From contig JAIVFI010000008.1 in NCBI GenBank assembly GCA_025558095.1, positions 1 through 64,000 on the forward strand: DNA of 64,000 nt, written 5' to 3'. Under the pieces are notes generated by a model. It was not told the DNA's origin, did no database searches, and saw only the letters and a list, made by a program, of their open reading frames with translations. A program made the position numbers and the translations under genes. How positions within the stretch are numbered: the first letter of the stretch is position 1; every line of letters starts with the position of its first letter. Shown piece by piece: positions 1 through 10,302 of the stretch. Origin of the DNA: Hyaloraphidium curvatum. Its lineage: Eukaryota > Monoblepharomycota > Hyaloraphidiomycetes > Hyaloraphidiales > Hyaloraphidiaceae.

Positions 1-1
1 C

Positions 2-202
2 AGCGGCACCCTCGTCTTCGGGACGTCGGTCTCCGGGGGCTTTTTCGGCTCGCACGACCTGAACGTCGCCGTCGGAGTCACCGTCGGCTTCCCGGTCACG
101 GCGCTCGTCGCGGGAACCAACGTGTCTGGGACCGTCAGCGTGACCACCAACGACCCGTTGCGGCCCACCTTCAGCTTCACCGTGCTGGCGGACGTGGTGT
201 GA
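2..202 (+). CDS. C-terminal end of an extracellular/ASH-like beta-domain protein (partial)
   Basis: Only the last 66 codons are in the window; the frame is open from base 2 and stops with TGA at 200-202. The peptide is rich in V, T, S and G with alternating hydrophobic residues, as in a beta-sandwich. It ends with SVTTNDPLRPTFSFTVLADV, which resembles the closing strands of choice-of-anchor/ASH-type domains, where an NDP..P.F.F.V pattern is typical. No catalytic motif is visible. The gene continues to the left of the window, so its length, start and localisation are unknown. The domain call is inference from one short motif and could be wrong; the coding call rests on the open frame and composition. 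Confidence 0.55.
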   Translation, partial: SGTLVFGTSVSGGFFGSHDLNVAVGVTVGFPVTALVAGTNVSGTVSVTTNDPLRPTFSFTVLADVV

Positions 203-292
203 TGCCACCAAAGCTGGGCCATGGCCCGCACGTCAATAAAGGTCAGGTTGCCTGTGCAATTGTCCGCCACATCGCCCGGCCGCTGCCGAGCC

Positions 293-2428
293 CTACTCCT
301 CCCTCAGCAACCCCCCCTCCTCCCCGCCCTCCTCGGCCGGATTCCACCCCTCGGGCTTGCGCAGGGCCTCGTCCTCCCCCGCCGCGAACGGATCCACCGC
401 CGTCTCCCCGCCCTCCCCGTCCGCCCCGCCGAACCCCGCCCACCCCTCCCGCGGCGTCCCCGGCGGCGGCGGCTCCCTGATCCCCGTCCGCGTCGCGGAG
501 CTCGGCAGCCTCGCCACGGCGGGGGCCGCCGGCGAGGGCGGGAGCAGCGGCGGCACCTCCGTCGGGCTGAGCGGCGCCCTTGCCATCCGCTTGGCCAGCG
601 ACATTGCGGCGACGGGGCTCCGGGGGCTGCGCGGGCTCGCGTGCGGGGTGCTGTTGGCCGCCACCGCGAACGCCGCCAGCGCCGCCGCCGCGGCCTCCCT
701 TGCCCTGTCGAGCTCGGACCCCTTGGGGGCCTCGACCCGCCCCAGCGCCTCGAGGAGCCTCTCCACCGCGTCCGCGGTGCTCTTCCTCCTCCCCGCCCCC
801 CGGCGCGCAAACGCCTCCTCCTCCCCCTCCCCCCCGTCCTCCCCATCGTCGTCGCTCCCACCCTCCAGCTCGTCGTGCGCCCCGGCCCCCTTCTTGCTCC
901 GCGCCTCCTCCTCCTCCTGCATCCGGACGACCTCGCGCATGAACCCCTCGCGGTCGTGCGCCTGGCGCGCCCACAGCGCGGCGGTGGAGGCAAAGTAGGT
1001 GAGGGTGCCGATGCCGAGGAAGACAAAGACGTTGAAGTAGGCGAGGCCGCCCGAGGAGGAGGGGTAGAGGTCGCCGTAGCCGATCGTCGAGAAGCTGGGG
1101 AGCGGGGGCGGAAGCGTCAGCCGGCCTTGGCAGCCGGGCGCTACCGCACGCGCCACCCACCTGATGAAGGAGAAGTAGAAGGCGTCGAAAAAGGTCCACT
1201 TTTGGTCCGACTCGGTCCAGAAGAAGATGGCCGACGAGAGCAGCCAGAAGACCAGCAGGGCGAGGAGCGAGCCGACGAAGCGCCGGCGGAAGTTGGGGAT
1301 CAGGTCCGCGATGGACTGCGCGGTGAGGGCCGGCGGTTCGTCGCCGGCCGGTTGGCCACCGTCCGAGGGGGCCGTGCCGTTCGCCGGATGGGTATCGGCC
1401 ATCTCGAGGTCCCCCTTGCCCGGCGCGGCGTCCGGCTCCGCGGCAACGTCCACCTCGACCGCCGCGCCCCCCTTGAGCCTCAACAACCTCGCCACCCCGT
1501 CCCACCCCGCCTCGAGCCCGTCCATGATCCTCCCCCCGAACGACCTCCCCCCTCCCTCCCACTCGTCGGGGTCCAGCGCCGACAGCTCCTGGTACCCCAC
1601 GTCCTCCCTCTCCCCGCCCCTCCTGCGGCGCAGCTTGCGCCACCGCAGCATCACCCCCTCGCGCAGGCTCTCGTCCAGCGCGTCCGCGACGGACTTGATG
1701 GTCGCGGCGAACAGGCCGATGCCGAACGCCGCGCCGAGGATCACGAGGGCACGGCCGAGCGGTTCCCGCGGGGTCTTGGGGGACCCGAAGCCGATGGTGG
1801 TCAGCGTCGCGAGGACGAAGAAGGAGGCGTCGCGGTAGGACCACCGCTCGATCATGGCGAAGAGCAGCGAGAGCAGCGAGGCGTAGAGCAGCGCCGCGCC
1901 GACCCAGAACACCAGGCGCGCCTGCACGTGCGTCAGCCCCGGGCCGGCGTCGGCGAAGCCCTCCGTCCACAGCCAGTCCAGGGCGAGCAGGGCGGCGCCG
2001 GCGGCGGCCAGCAGGCCCGAGGACAGCGTGTTGTAGTAGCCCTCGCTGTACTCCCAGTTGTCGGGCAGCGGGCGCGTGGCGAGGTAGTACCACAGGCAGA
2101 GGGCGAGGGCGGTGACGGCCAGCGCGCACAGCAGGCCCAGGGCGGCAGCCGACGAGCGCACCGTCGCGGCCGGGCGGAACGGGGCCAGCCGCGCGCGCTG
2201 GCCGAGGGCGACGCACGCCGCGGCGCCGAGCAACGTCGTCAGCGCCGACGCCGCCCACACCGCGGGCCCTTTGGTCGGCGCCGGCTTTGCCGGGTCGTCG
2301 GGCTGCTCGAAACTCTTTGAGATGAGCCCAAACAGCGCGAAGATGGCGGCGAGCGGCGCCGCGAGGAAGCCGAACACGGGGAGATACCGCACCGCCGGCC
2401 GCCCGGACTCGCCCACGCCGGGCGCCAT
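293..2428 (-). CDS. TOK-type two-pore outward-rectifier potassium channel
   Basis: Plasma-membrane K+ channel of the fungal TOK family (8 membrane segments, two pores in one chain). Exons 2428-1161 and 1094-293 on the minus strand encode 689 aa. The intron (1095-1160, 66 bases, GTGGGT...CCCAG) is a multiple of three and has no stop, so an unspliced reading looks intact, but it would split the second pore. Removing it gives FSFISFSTIGYGD, a normal pore loop. The first selectivity filter is TIGFG at about residues 211-215, the second TIGYGD at about 426-431. Hydrophobic segments lie at about 15-37, 57-75, 94-116, 133-150, 172-192, 226-246, 384-404 and after the second pore. The roughly 220-residue cytoplasmic tail is acidic, Ser/Pro/Ala-rich and low complexity. 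The ATG at 2428 begins directly before the first hydrophobic stretch. It is divergent from the PH/SH3 gene, with only 148 bases between the starts. Confidence 0.9.
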   Translation of the reverse strand: MAPGVGESGRPAVRYLPVFGFLAAPLAAIFALFGLISKSFEQPDDPAKPAPTKGPAVWAASALTTLLGAAACVALGQRARLAPFRPAATVRSSAAALGLLCALAVTALALCLWYYLATRPLPDNWEYSEGYYNTLSSGLLAAAGAALLALDWLWTEGFADAGPGLTHVQARLVFWVGAALLYASLLSLLFAMIERWSYRDASFFVLATLTTIGFGSPKTPREPLGRALVILGAAFGIGLFAATIKSVADALDESLREGVMLRWRKLRRRRGGEREDVGYQELSALDPDEWEGGGRSFGGRIMDGLEAGWDGVARLLRLKGGAAVEVDVAAEPDAAPGKGDLEMADTHPANGTAPSDGGQPAGDEPPALTAQSIADLIPNFRRRFVGSLLALLVFWLLSSAIFFWTESDQKWTFFDAFYFSFIRWVARAVAPGCQGRLTLPPPLPSFSTIGYGDLYPSSSGGLAYFNVFVFLGIGTLTYFASTAALWARQAHDREGFMREVVRMQEEEEARSKKGAGAHDELEGGSDDDGEDGGEGEEEAFARRGAGRRKSTADAVERLLEALGRVEAPKGSELDRAREAAAAALAAFAVAANSTPHASPRSPRSPVAAMSLAKRMARAPLSPTEVPPLLPPSPAAPAVARLPSSATRTGIREPPPPGTPREGWAGFGGADGEGGETAVDPFAAGEDEALRKPEGWNPAEEGGEEGGLLREE

Positions 2429-2576
2429 GGCAAGCGCGGGCGACGCGTAACGGTAACTGTCGACGGGCTAGGTCGTTAGGGGCCGCAGGAGCCGGGAAGC
2501 CTAGGACGGTTGTTTAAGGCGTCGAATTTCTCTATTTGCCGCGCCGTCAGCGAAACGCGTCGCCGCAACCTGTGCG

Positions 2577-3940
2577 ATGCCAGCAAAGGGACCGGACGCC
2601 GGTGTTCCGCTCCTGCACTCCTGGCTGCAGCTCACGCGCGGGTCTGGCCGGCCGGGCTGGCGATGGTGCGCCCTTCGCGAGGCGGGGACCCTGGCGTTCG
2701 GCGAGGACAAGGCGCGCCCGGACACCGAGCTCGACATCAAGGGGGCGACGGTCGCCGGGTCGGGACGGCAGATCGAGGTGGCAGCGGGCGGCGAGTCGCT
2801 CACGCTGAGATGCGCCACGGAGCCCGAGGCGGACGCGTGGCGCGCGGCGCTCGCAAAGTTCGCGGACGGCATTCCGGGTAAGGGGGCAGACCCGGTCGCT
2901 AAGGACGCTGATAAGGAGGACACGCATTCGGAGGGGCGGGATGGGACGGCCGATGAGACGGCTTCCATGGAGCACCGACCCGCGAACAAGCACCAACCGC
3001 CCCCGAAGCGCCCGCCGCGGCCGCCCCCGAAACCCGCGCACCTCGGTGACGAAGATCACGAACCTCCTGCTCCCGAAGTCGCGCATCCCGCGCCGCGGAA
3101 ACCGGCTCCCATCTTGACTCTGGATACCGCCGCGGCACCCGAGGAACCGGCCTCGGCGCCCGCGGCACCTCCCTCCCCCCGCGCGCTGAGCCCCCCCCCT
3201 CCTTCCCCGCGCAAACCCAACTACGCCCCTCCACCGCCCCCGCAACGCTCCGCCAGCCCCGCCCCCGCGCTCCCGCCCCGCTCACCGAGCCCCGTGCCCG
3301 CCCCACCCGCGCGACAACCGAGCCCCGCCCCAAACCTCACCATCCAAACCGATCCCACCCCCCCTCCCATCGTCGCACCCACCCCCGTCGCGCCCCCCGC
3401 CGCAGCCCGCACGCCCACCGAGCCCGCGCCCGACGCGGACGTGCAGCTCCTCAGCGGGATGAAGCTCAAGCCCGTCTCCCCCGCCCCCCCGGAAGAACCG
3501 TGGCACTTTGGGAAGCACCTCCGGAAGCTCTCCGAATCCGTGGTCGAGGGCGCCGGGGAGATGGGCGAGATGATCTCGCGCGCCATCTCGCCCAGGCCCG
3601 AGCTCGAGCAGGCCGCGGCGGCCGACGAGCCGGACTATTCCCGGTACGTGGGGAGGACGGTCAAGGTGGTCAAGCCCCATACGGCGGGCAAGGCGAGCGA
3701 GCTGACGGTGTGCGCGGGGGAGAAGGTGACCGTCCTGGCGGTGACCGAGACGCGGTGGGCGAAAGGGTGGGTTTCTGCGGCGCGGGCGCCGCGTTGCGGG
3801 GCTGATGAACGGACAGGGCGAGCACGGAAACGGGGAACATGGGGTATTTCCCGCTGGTGTGCCTGGCGTACGTGGGCAAGGAGGAGGTTGCGGATGCGGG
3901 AGCGGCGAACGGGGTGGGCAAGGCGGACGGGGCGGCGTGA
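2577..3940 (+). CDS. PH domain - proline-rich - SH3 domain adaptor protein
   Basis: Likely cortical or signalling adaptor. Exons 2577-3766 and 3817-3940 give 437 aa; the 50-base intron is GTGGGT...ACAG. The N-terminal domain (about residues 8-97) has the strand pattern of a PH domain and ends with the conserved Trp helix (DAWRAAL). Residues about 140-310 are a disordered, very proline-rich linker that could itself bind SH3 domains. The C-terminal SH3 fold spans about residues 357-415: the ELTVCAGEKVTVL strand, the Trp of WAKG just before the splice junction, and ETGNMGYFPLVCLAYV after it. The splice was chosen because it restores the GYFP..LAYV end of the SH3 fold; reading through ruins it. 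Substrates and partners cannot be read from the sequence. Domain order recalls fungal polarity adaptors, but no specific orthologue is claimed. Confidence 0.85.
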
Positions 3941-4160
3941 TGCGTGTTGCATCGCAGCAATCCATTTGGCGCGATAACCTAGTGGCATCGAGTTACTCAT
4001 GTAGTACGACGCCGGCGGATAGACCAGACCAGACCAGATCATCTCGCAGCTCGGAAGCAGCCGTCCGTGCCGGCGCCCGGCCGTGGCCGGCCGGCGGGGT
4101 TATCGCGGGGTTCCGGAAGGTCCCTTGGTGCGGACTGCTGCGGCTCCTCAACGCACCGCC

Positions 4161-5225
4161 ATGCTCGCGAGCCTGCACCCGACGGCGCGCACGGCGGGCG
4201 TGGCTACCCTCTCAGTTTTCGTCGTGCTCTCCGTCTCGGCGCTGCTCGGCACCCCGGCGGGCCCCGACGGCGCGGCCCCGCCCGCCGACGCCGCCGCGGC
4301 CCCGCCCGCCCCGCCCGCCCCCGCCGCCGTGCACAAAACGGTCGCGGCGTTCCTCGACGGCTGCCAGTCGGTGTACTGGGACTTTGGCTCGAACTTGGGC
4401 GTGCAGCTGCGGAAACTGTTCGAGGCCGAGCTGTACGAGGGCGCCGCCATCGCGCCCACGTTCGACCGCTGGTTCGGCAACGCCACCGCCCGCCGCCTCC
4501 CCGGGGCCGTCTGCGCGGTCGGCGTCGAACCGAACCCTCTCCACGCCCCGCGGCTCAGAGCCCTCGAGGCGTGCCACGGTCTCATGGGCTGGAAGACCCT
4601 CTTCCTCCCCCGCGCCCTGTCCAACCGCGACGGGCCGGGGCTCACCTTTGCCGTGCAGGACAACGACACGCGGGAGCAGGAGTACCATTTCTGGGGCGCG
4701 AGGGTGGTCGCCGACCCGTCGGACGTGCCGGGGGCCAGGCTGGTCCAGGTGGAGGGGGTCGACGCCGCGGGGCTGATCCTCGCCGGCGGGGAAAGGAGGC
4801 TGCCCGATCCGCCGGTGCCCACGGACCGCAGGCCCTTTACGGGGGCCAAGATCGACGTGGAGGGGGCCGAGTACGACGTCCTGTCGTCGCTGCTGTTCAG
4901 GGGCGCGCTGCGGTTCCTGGACGAGGCCAACATCGAGTGGCACCCGATCCCGGAGCGGTTCCGGGGCCCGTACCAGCGCCTGAGGGACGCCGTGGCCAAC
5001 CTGCTCCACGACTCGGACAACTCCACGGTCGTGGCCATGCGGGGCGGCCGGACGACCAAGACCGTCGACGGGGACGACGAGAGCTTCGTGCACGACGGCA
5101 GGCCGTGGCCGTGCAAGTGCGCCGGCATGCTGCCCGAGGGGGTGGGCGGCGGGAAGGCGTGCACCGAGATCGGGGAGGGCGGGAAGCTGGAGCTGCGGGC
5201 GGAGCCGGATCCGGCGCCGCCGTGA
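4161..5225 (+). CDS. FkbM-family methyltransferase, copy 1 of tandem pair
   Basis: Putative SAM-dependent methyltransferase of the FkbM family, single exon, 354 aa. The start at 4161 was chosen because it aligns with the start of the neighbouring copy (MLASLHPTARTAGV versus MAARLERLHPAARTAVV); an upstream in-frame ATG at 4083 would add 26 unmatched residues. An uncleaved signal-anchor helix at about residues 11-32 is followed by an Ala/Pro linker, so the enzyme is probably a type II membrane protein of the ER or Golgi. The SAM-fold entry is VYWDFGSNLGVQLRKLFEAE; later motifs are CAVGVEPNPLH and the family hallmark KIDVEGAEYDVLSSLLF followed by NIEWHP. The substrate is unknown, often a sugar or lipid hydroxyl in this family. 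It is separated by 170 bases from its tandem paralogue. Confidence 0.85.
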   Translation: MLASLHPTARTAGVATLSVFVVLSVSALLGTPAGPDGAAPPADAAAAPPAPPAPAAVHKTVAAFLDGCQSVYWDFGSNLGVQLRKLFEAELYEGAAIAPTFDRWFGNATARRLPGAVCAVGVEPNPLHAPRLRALEACHGLMGWKTLFLPRALSNRDGPGLTFAVQDNDTREQEYHFWGARVVADPSDVPGARLVQVEGVDAAGLILAGGERRLPDPPVPTDRRPFTGAKIDVEGAEYDVLSSLLFRGALRFLDEANIEWHPIPERFRGPYQRLRDAVANLLHDSDNSTVVAMRGGRTTKTVDGDDESFVHDGRPWPCKCAGMLPEGVGGGKACTEIGEGGKLELRAEPDPAPP

Positions 5226-5395
5226 ACTTGTTCCCGGTGAACGAATCCGGATGTCTGATTCGCCAGTGCCGTCTTCCATGCCGAGTCCGTCCTTGGTCCC
5301 CTCTGCGGCTTTATGACGGGCGGTTTACGTTTGGGGCGGCGGGTTGCGCGCGACCCGTCGCGGTTCTCTCCTCGGGTCCCCACTCGTCATCCGCT

Positions 5396-6463
5396 ATGGC
5401 GGCCCGCCTCGAGCGGCTGCACCCGGCCGCGCGCACGGCCGTCGTCGCGGCCATCTCGCTCTTTGCCGTGCTGTCCGTCTCGGCGCTGCTCGGCACGCCC
5501 GACGCCGCGCCGCCGGCCGCGCCGCCCGACGCGCCCGCGCTTTTCGACGCCGCCGCGGAGGCGCACGCGGCCGTCGCCGCCTTCCTCGCCGGCTGCCAAT
5601 CTGTTTATTGGGACTTCGGGTCCAACATCGGCGTGCAGCTGCGGAAGCTGTTCGAGGCCGAGCAGTACGGCGGCGCCGCCATCCTGCCGACCTTCGACAG
5701 GTGGTTCGGCAACGTGACCGAGCGGCGATTACCCGGAGCCGTCTGCGCCGTGGGCGTCGAGCCCAACCCGCTGCACCTCCCGCGGCTCCGCGCCGTCGAG
5801 GCGTGCCACGGGAAAATGGGCTGGAAGACGCTGGTGCTCGCCCGCGCCCTGTCGAACCGCGACGGGCCGGGGCTCCTGTTCGCAATCAGCGTCAACAACA
5901 CCAGGGAGGCCAAGCACAACTTCTGGGGCGCGATGGTGGTCTCGGACGCCTCCGAGGTCCCCGGCGCGCGGCTGGAGGCCGTGGACGGCATCGACGCGGC
6001 CAAGCTGATCCACGCCGGCGCCGCCCGCCGGCTGCCCGACCCGCCGGTGGAAACGGGCCGCCCGCCCTTCATGGGGGCCAAGGTGGACGTCGAGGGCGCC
6101 GAGTACTCGGTCGTGTCCGCGCTGCTCTTCCGCGGCGCGCTGCAGCACCTCCGCGAGGCCAACATCGAATGGCACCCCATTCCGGAGAGGTTCAAGGGCC
6201 CGTACGGGCGGCTGCGGTACGCCGTGGACAATCTGCTCAGGGATTCGGACAATTCCACGGTGGTGGAGATGCGGGGCGGGCCGACGACGAAGGCGGTGGA
6301 CGCGGACGACGAGAGCTTCCTGCACGACGGGAGGCCGTGGCCGTGCCGGTGCCTGGACATCATCCCCGAGGGGTTAAAGAGGGGGAGCAACTGCACGGAG
6401 ATCGGGGAGGGCGGGAGGTTGGAGATGCGGTCGGCGCCGGCGCCGGCGCTGGCACCGCCGTGA
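5396..6463 (+). CDS. FkbM-family methyltransferase, copy 2 of tandem pair
   Basis: Second member of the tandem pair, single exon, 355 aa. It is collinear with the upstream copy over the whole length: same N-terminal signal anchor (about residues 12-35), VYWDFGSNIGVQLRKLFEAE, CAVGVEPNPLH, KVDVEGAEYSVVSALLF and NIEWHPIPERF. Differences are scattered substitutions rather than indels, so both copies appear functional. The same frame is open for hundreds of bases upstream across the intergenic gap, an accident of high GC. The true ATG at 5396 is set by alignment to the paralogue. Predicted to be a Golgi/ER-lumen methyltransferase; the acceptor is unknown. The pair indicates a local duplication. 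Confidence 0.85.
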   Translation: MAARLERLHPAARTAVVAAISLFAVLSVSALLGTPDAAPPAAPPDAPALFDAAAEAHAAVAAFLAGCQSVYWDFGSNIGVQLRKLFEAEQYGGAAILPTFDRWFGNVTERRLPGAVCAVGVEPNPLHLPRLRAVEACHGKMGWKTLVLARALSNRDGPGLLFAISVNNTREAKHNFWGAMVVSDASEVPGARLEAVDGIDAAKLIHAGAARRLPDPPVETGRPPFMGAKVDVEGAEYSVVSALLFRGALQHLREANIEWHPIPERFKGPYGRLRYAVDNLLRDSDNSTVVEMRGGPTTKAVDADDESFLHDGRPWPCRCLDIIPEGLKRGSNCTEIGEGGRLEMRSAPAPALAPP

Positions 6464-6553
6464 CCGGCCAAGCGGGGGTACAGCACGGACGGGGGAGGGA
6501 GAACGCTGGAAACTCGTATGCGAGCCGCCTCAATTCACGGTGTGATGCCCACA

Positions 6554-7587
6554 TCAGGCCTGCGACGTCCAGCCCCCGTCCACCACGATGTCCTGTTCCG
6601 AGGCCGTCAGCAATCATCCTAATCGCTCCCAGAGCCGCCACGTACCTGACCGCTGATGTATCCCCCGGCCTCGGTCAGCAGGAACCACACCACCTGCCCG
6701 ATATCCTCTGGCTCCCCCACCCTCTTGAGCGGCACCTTTGTCTCGATCGCCCCCCCGGGCTTCTCCCACTCCCCCACCGCCGTCGCAGTCAGCGGCGTCG
6801 ACACGAACCCCGGGCATATCGTGTTTGCCGTGATCCCCTTTGGCCCGAGCTGGCTCGCCAGCGTCCTCCCGATCCCGCACACGGCGGCCTTGGCGGTGTG
6901 GTACGCCGTGAGCGAGGCGCCGCGGATGCCGGCGACGGAGGCGATGTTGACGATGCGGCCGCCGGGGGAGGGGAGGTGCGGGAGGGCGGCCTTGCAGACG
7001 CGCCAGACGCCGGTCTGGCAGATGTCCACGACGGCGTCCATGTTTTCCCAGAACTCCTTCTCGGGGGAGTCGGCCTTGTACTGAGGGGCGGGGGGGCGTG
7101 GCACGTGGAAGGACGGAGAGACCGACGCGAACAAGAACGAAGGGCGAGCGGAGGGGAAGGGACGCGTCAGAGGCGGAGTGGCGTGGACGGCAGGCAGAAC
7201 GCACCTCGCGGTTCACCGCCCCGATCCCCGCGCAGCACACCACGCAGTCGATCCTCCCGAACTTGGCTGCCACCTCCTCCACCGCCTCCTTGACCCTCTC
7301 GTTGTCCCGGACGTTGCACACCAGCCCGACCACGTCCTCCTTCGGCGTCCCCGCCGCCACGATCTCCGCGACGGCCTTGGCGATCCTGTCCTCGCCCAGG
7401 TCCAGGATCGCGATCTTGGCCCCGTCGTCGGCGCACACGTGCGCCACGGCGCGGCCGATGCCCGAGGCGCCGCCCGAGATGAGGACGACCTTGCCCGCGA
7501 CGGAGTGGGACAGCTTGGAAAGGCGCTGCGGCGGGCGTGAGAAGCCGAACGGGCACGGCGCTCGGCGGGGCGCACTTCGCGCGTCAT
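6554..7587 (-). CDS. Classical short-chain dehydrogenase/reductase (SDR)
   Basis: NAD(P)-dependent oxidoreductase, 268 aa from four exons on the minus strand: 7587-7576, 7525-7205, 7080-6646 and 6592-6554. The first exon is only 12 bases (M-T-R-E) and joins in frame to RLSKLSHSVAGKVVL. This was preferred to a longer reading that has no in-frame ATG. The cofactor motif is SGGASGIG; the usual NNAG is varied to CCAGIG. The catalytic Ser (about 159) lies in NIASVAGIRG, and Y171-x3-K175 lies in AYHTAKAAV. CPGFVSTPL and the C-terminal YISGQDIVVDGGW are classical-SDR signatures; the last needs the 53-base final intron removed. The second intron is longer (124 bases). Soluble and probably cytosolic. 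The substrate cannot be inferred. Confidence 0.85.
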
Positions 7588-7896
7588 TTTGTGGTCCGTG
7601 CGAGGAACGGCGGGGTCTTGCGAGGTTCTTCCGGCGCCCGGCGGGTGACAAGGGACTTCGGCGCGGGTGGCAAGAGGGCGGCGAAACGCCCGCCACAATT
7701 CCCGGGAAGGGAGCACCCGGGTTGCTTAGTAAAAGTGATCATTCTACTCTCCGCGGACCCGATGCCACGTTCGGGATGCCTCCGGGGCATCCGGTCCGGA
7801 CCCGCCGGGTCGGCCCGAAAGGGAAGGCGAAAAGCGCAAAGGAGCGGGACGCGGCGGCACCCTCGAATCCTGGCGCGTCCCCGGCCCTACCGTGCC
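7588..7896. other. Divergent intergenic region between SDR and beta-helix gene
   Basis: About 310 bases between two divergent start codons, presumably holding both promoters. No gene, repeat or recognisable promoter element was identified by eye. Confidence 0.5.
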
Positions 7897-10302
7897 ATGT
7901 CCGGTCGCCGGGGTCCGCCGAAGTATGAGCGGAACAGGCGGCCCGCGTGTGACACGGGGTTCCGGGTCGGGGCGTTAGCTGTGGCGGCCGCGGCGGCGGC
8001 GCTGGTGCTCGTGCTCGGGGTGCTCGAAGTGCAGGGAGCTCCACTGGATGGCAATGGCGAACCCGATGGGCTGTCGAACGACACGGTCCCGTGGTACGAC
8101 TTCCACATCTCCAAGCCCGGCTCCACCGGTGCCGGCACGGGCCACGCGGTCGTGCGCGCGTCCGAGCTCGGCGCCGACGACGCCCGCGACGCGACCTCCG
8201 CGCTGCAGTCCGGCATAGACGCCTGCTTTCGCCTCACGACGGACAAGAACTTCGCGAGCTGCACGCTCGAGCTCACTGCCGGGTGGAACTGTGCTGCTCC
8301 AGGCGAGCCCCTCCGCGGTCGATGTTGGCTGACCCGCCGTCCCGCACAGACACCCTGACGCACCTCACCGTGCCGCAAGGCACCCGCGACTTCGCCCTTT
8401 CCGGCAACGGTGCCCGCCTCTTCTTCACCCGCCCCTCGCTCCGCCTCCCCCCCGCCACACCGGGCCGCGAACCCGAGGGCGGTTCCCTCTTCCACGTCTC
8501 CTCGTGCCTGCGGTGCGAGTTCCGCTCTTTCTCGGTGGACTGGGACCTGGCCCGCTGGCGGATCGCCTCGCTCGCGCGGCTGGCGGGCGTGCGGACCGAT
8601 TACGTGAGCAACGTGTCCTCGTGGTCCTTCGACGTGGTGGCACCCCCGGGGCCGCTGGACCGGAGGACGCTGTACGGGTTCCAGTCGGTGCACCCCGTCG
8701 ACGGCGAGACGCTGAGCATCGGGGTGCGTGGGACGAACGAGTACTACTTCACGTCCGCGCGCGGGAGCTGGGAGCGCGGGGCCGCGGACTTTTTCGTGCC
8801 CGAGGGGACGCCCCAGGGTGCGGAGGGAAACCCGGATGCGGTGGTGGTGGGGGTCACGGGTGTCATGCTGCACAGCGGGGAGGGCGGCGGGTCGGGCGGG
8901 CTGTCGCCAAACATCGCGGAGGCGCCGACGAGGGTCACAATCTCGTTCAACAGGACCATCAACGACTTTGGGAACGGGTCATCGAGCGTGCCTTCGCCGA
9001 ATGGATCTCTTTGGTGAGCCTTGCTGCGCTGCGCCATGCGTCCCTAGCTCATACTGACGTCCCGTGCGGCCGCCCTTCCCAGGATGATCAAGCACATCAG
9101 CTACGAGGTCCACGGTTTCCGCCTCCTCAACTGCGTGCACTGCTCCCTCACGGACCTCACCCTTCTCTCGGTCCCCGGCAAGGCCGTCATCATCGACCGC
9201 GGCTCCTCCGACGTGGAGATCGACGGCCTGGTCATGGATCTCCTCGAGTCTCCGACGCTCAACAGCACCCGACTCATGTCGGGGGCCGCGGACGGCGTGT
9301 TTGCCTCGCTGTCGAAGGGCAACATCCGCATCCAGAACTCCCGCTTTGGATTTCATGGCGACGACGCCGTCAACGCGCACACCGCCGTCTCCCTGTTCGC
9401 CGTGCGGTACGCCAACGCCACCGTCGACACGTCGGGCAACGCCTCGCTCCCCGCCCTGCGCTACGATGAGATCCACGTCTCCCGCTCCCCCGCCTGGCGG
9501 ATGTGGTTCTCCCCCGGCGACACCCTGGAGTTCTTCAATGCCACCTCGTACGAGCGCGCAAACGTCACCCGCACGGTCGTTCGGGCCTCGTACTCCCCCG
9601 GTCGAGGCGGCACCTGGACTCTGGCCCTCGACGCGCCGCTCAATCCGGCGATCGCGCCCTTCGCGCCCAACGCCACGCACCCGTTCGCACCCATCCCGCA
9701 CCTCGGCTTGGTCAACAACGCCTACCTCATGAGAAACGTCGTGATCCGCAACCTAACGACGCACCACCACCGCGCCCGCGGGGTGCTCGTCTCCCCCACC
9801 GCCAACGCCCTCCTCGCCGACTCCTCCTTCACCCACGTGCAGATGAGCGGCATCCTCGTGCGCGCGTGCGCCGCCTGCCAGGAAGGCATGGGCACCTCCG
9901 GCGTGCTGGTCGAAAACTGCACCCTGGACGCGGTGGATCGGACGGGGTGGCACGGTGGAATCGCTGTCGACGCGACAGATCGGGGGTGGAGGAGCGTCGG
10001 GTGGCCGGGGTTGCAGGCGGGGGTGGAGGTGCGGGAGACCGGGATCGTCAATGTGCCGGGGTGAGTTGCTTGTGTGGAGCGGCGGCCCTTTCTCGAGCCG
10101 ACGACCACGCACCTGCAGACCGGCGATCATCATGCGCGGCGCCGCCTCGCCGGTCGTCTTCGGCAATCGCTTCTCCGCTGACCGCACGCCACCATACGAG
10201 CCCGCAGTCGCCGGCCGCGTCCTGCTGGACGGATGCAACGACGTCGTGCGGGGAAACAACTCGATCTATTCGGACAAGGAAGGGGGCTGGATCCGGGAAT
10301 GA
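7897..10302 (+). CDS. Membrane-anchored right-handed beta-helix (pectin-lyase-fold) protein
   Basis: Type II membrane or secreted protein with a parallel beta-helix, 739 aa from exons 7897-8290, 8350-9013, 9083-10060 and 10119-10302 (introns of 59, 69 and 58 bases). The second junction uses GTGAGC and a TACTGAC branch site. The first uses a weak GTGCTG site and was chosen because it is the only phase-compatible option that keeps the strand pattern. A hydrophobic helix at about residues 26-45 follows a basic N terminus. The body has short rungs rich in N, V, I and G, with repeated phrases such as RNVVIRNLTTHHH, GVLVENCTLDAVD and GVLLxGCNDVV-like turns, plus many N-x-S/T sites. These are typical of pectin-lyase-like or carbohydrate-active beta-helix proteins. 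No definite catalytic Asp/His set was identified, so enzyme versus adhesin is undecided. Confidence 0.8.

Noticed and set aside
221-2320. Long open frames on both strands overlapping the TOK channel
   Set aside because: Arg/Pro/Gly-rich shadow translations of a GC-rich gene. Only the minus frame of the channel has membrane segments and two K+ selectivity filters.
4067-6463. A single 798-codon frame spanning both FkbM genes
   Set aside because: Its first two thirds are Arg/Gly-rich out-of-frame translation of copy 1. Copy 2 has its own ATG at 5396 aligned to the start of copy 1.
7588-7696. Extended N terminus for the first SDR beginning MAGVSPPSCHP
   Set aside because: The initiating codon there is GTG, not ATG, and the added residues are Arg/Pro-rich. 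A 12-base ATG exon splices in phase instead.
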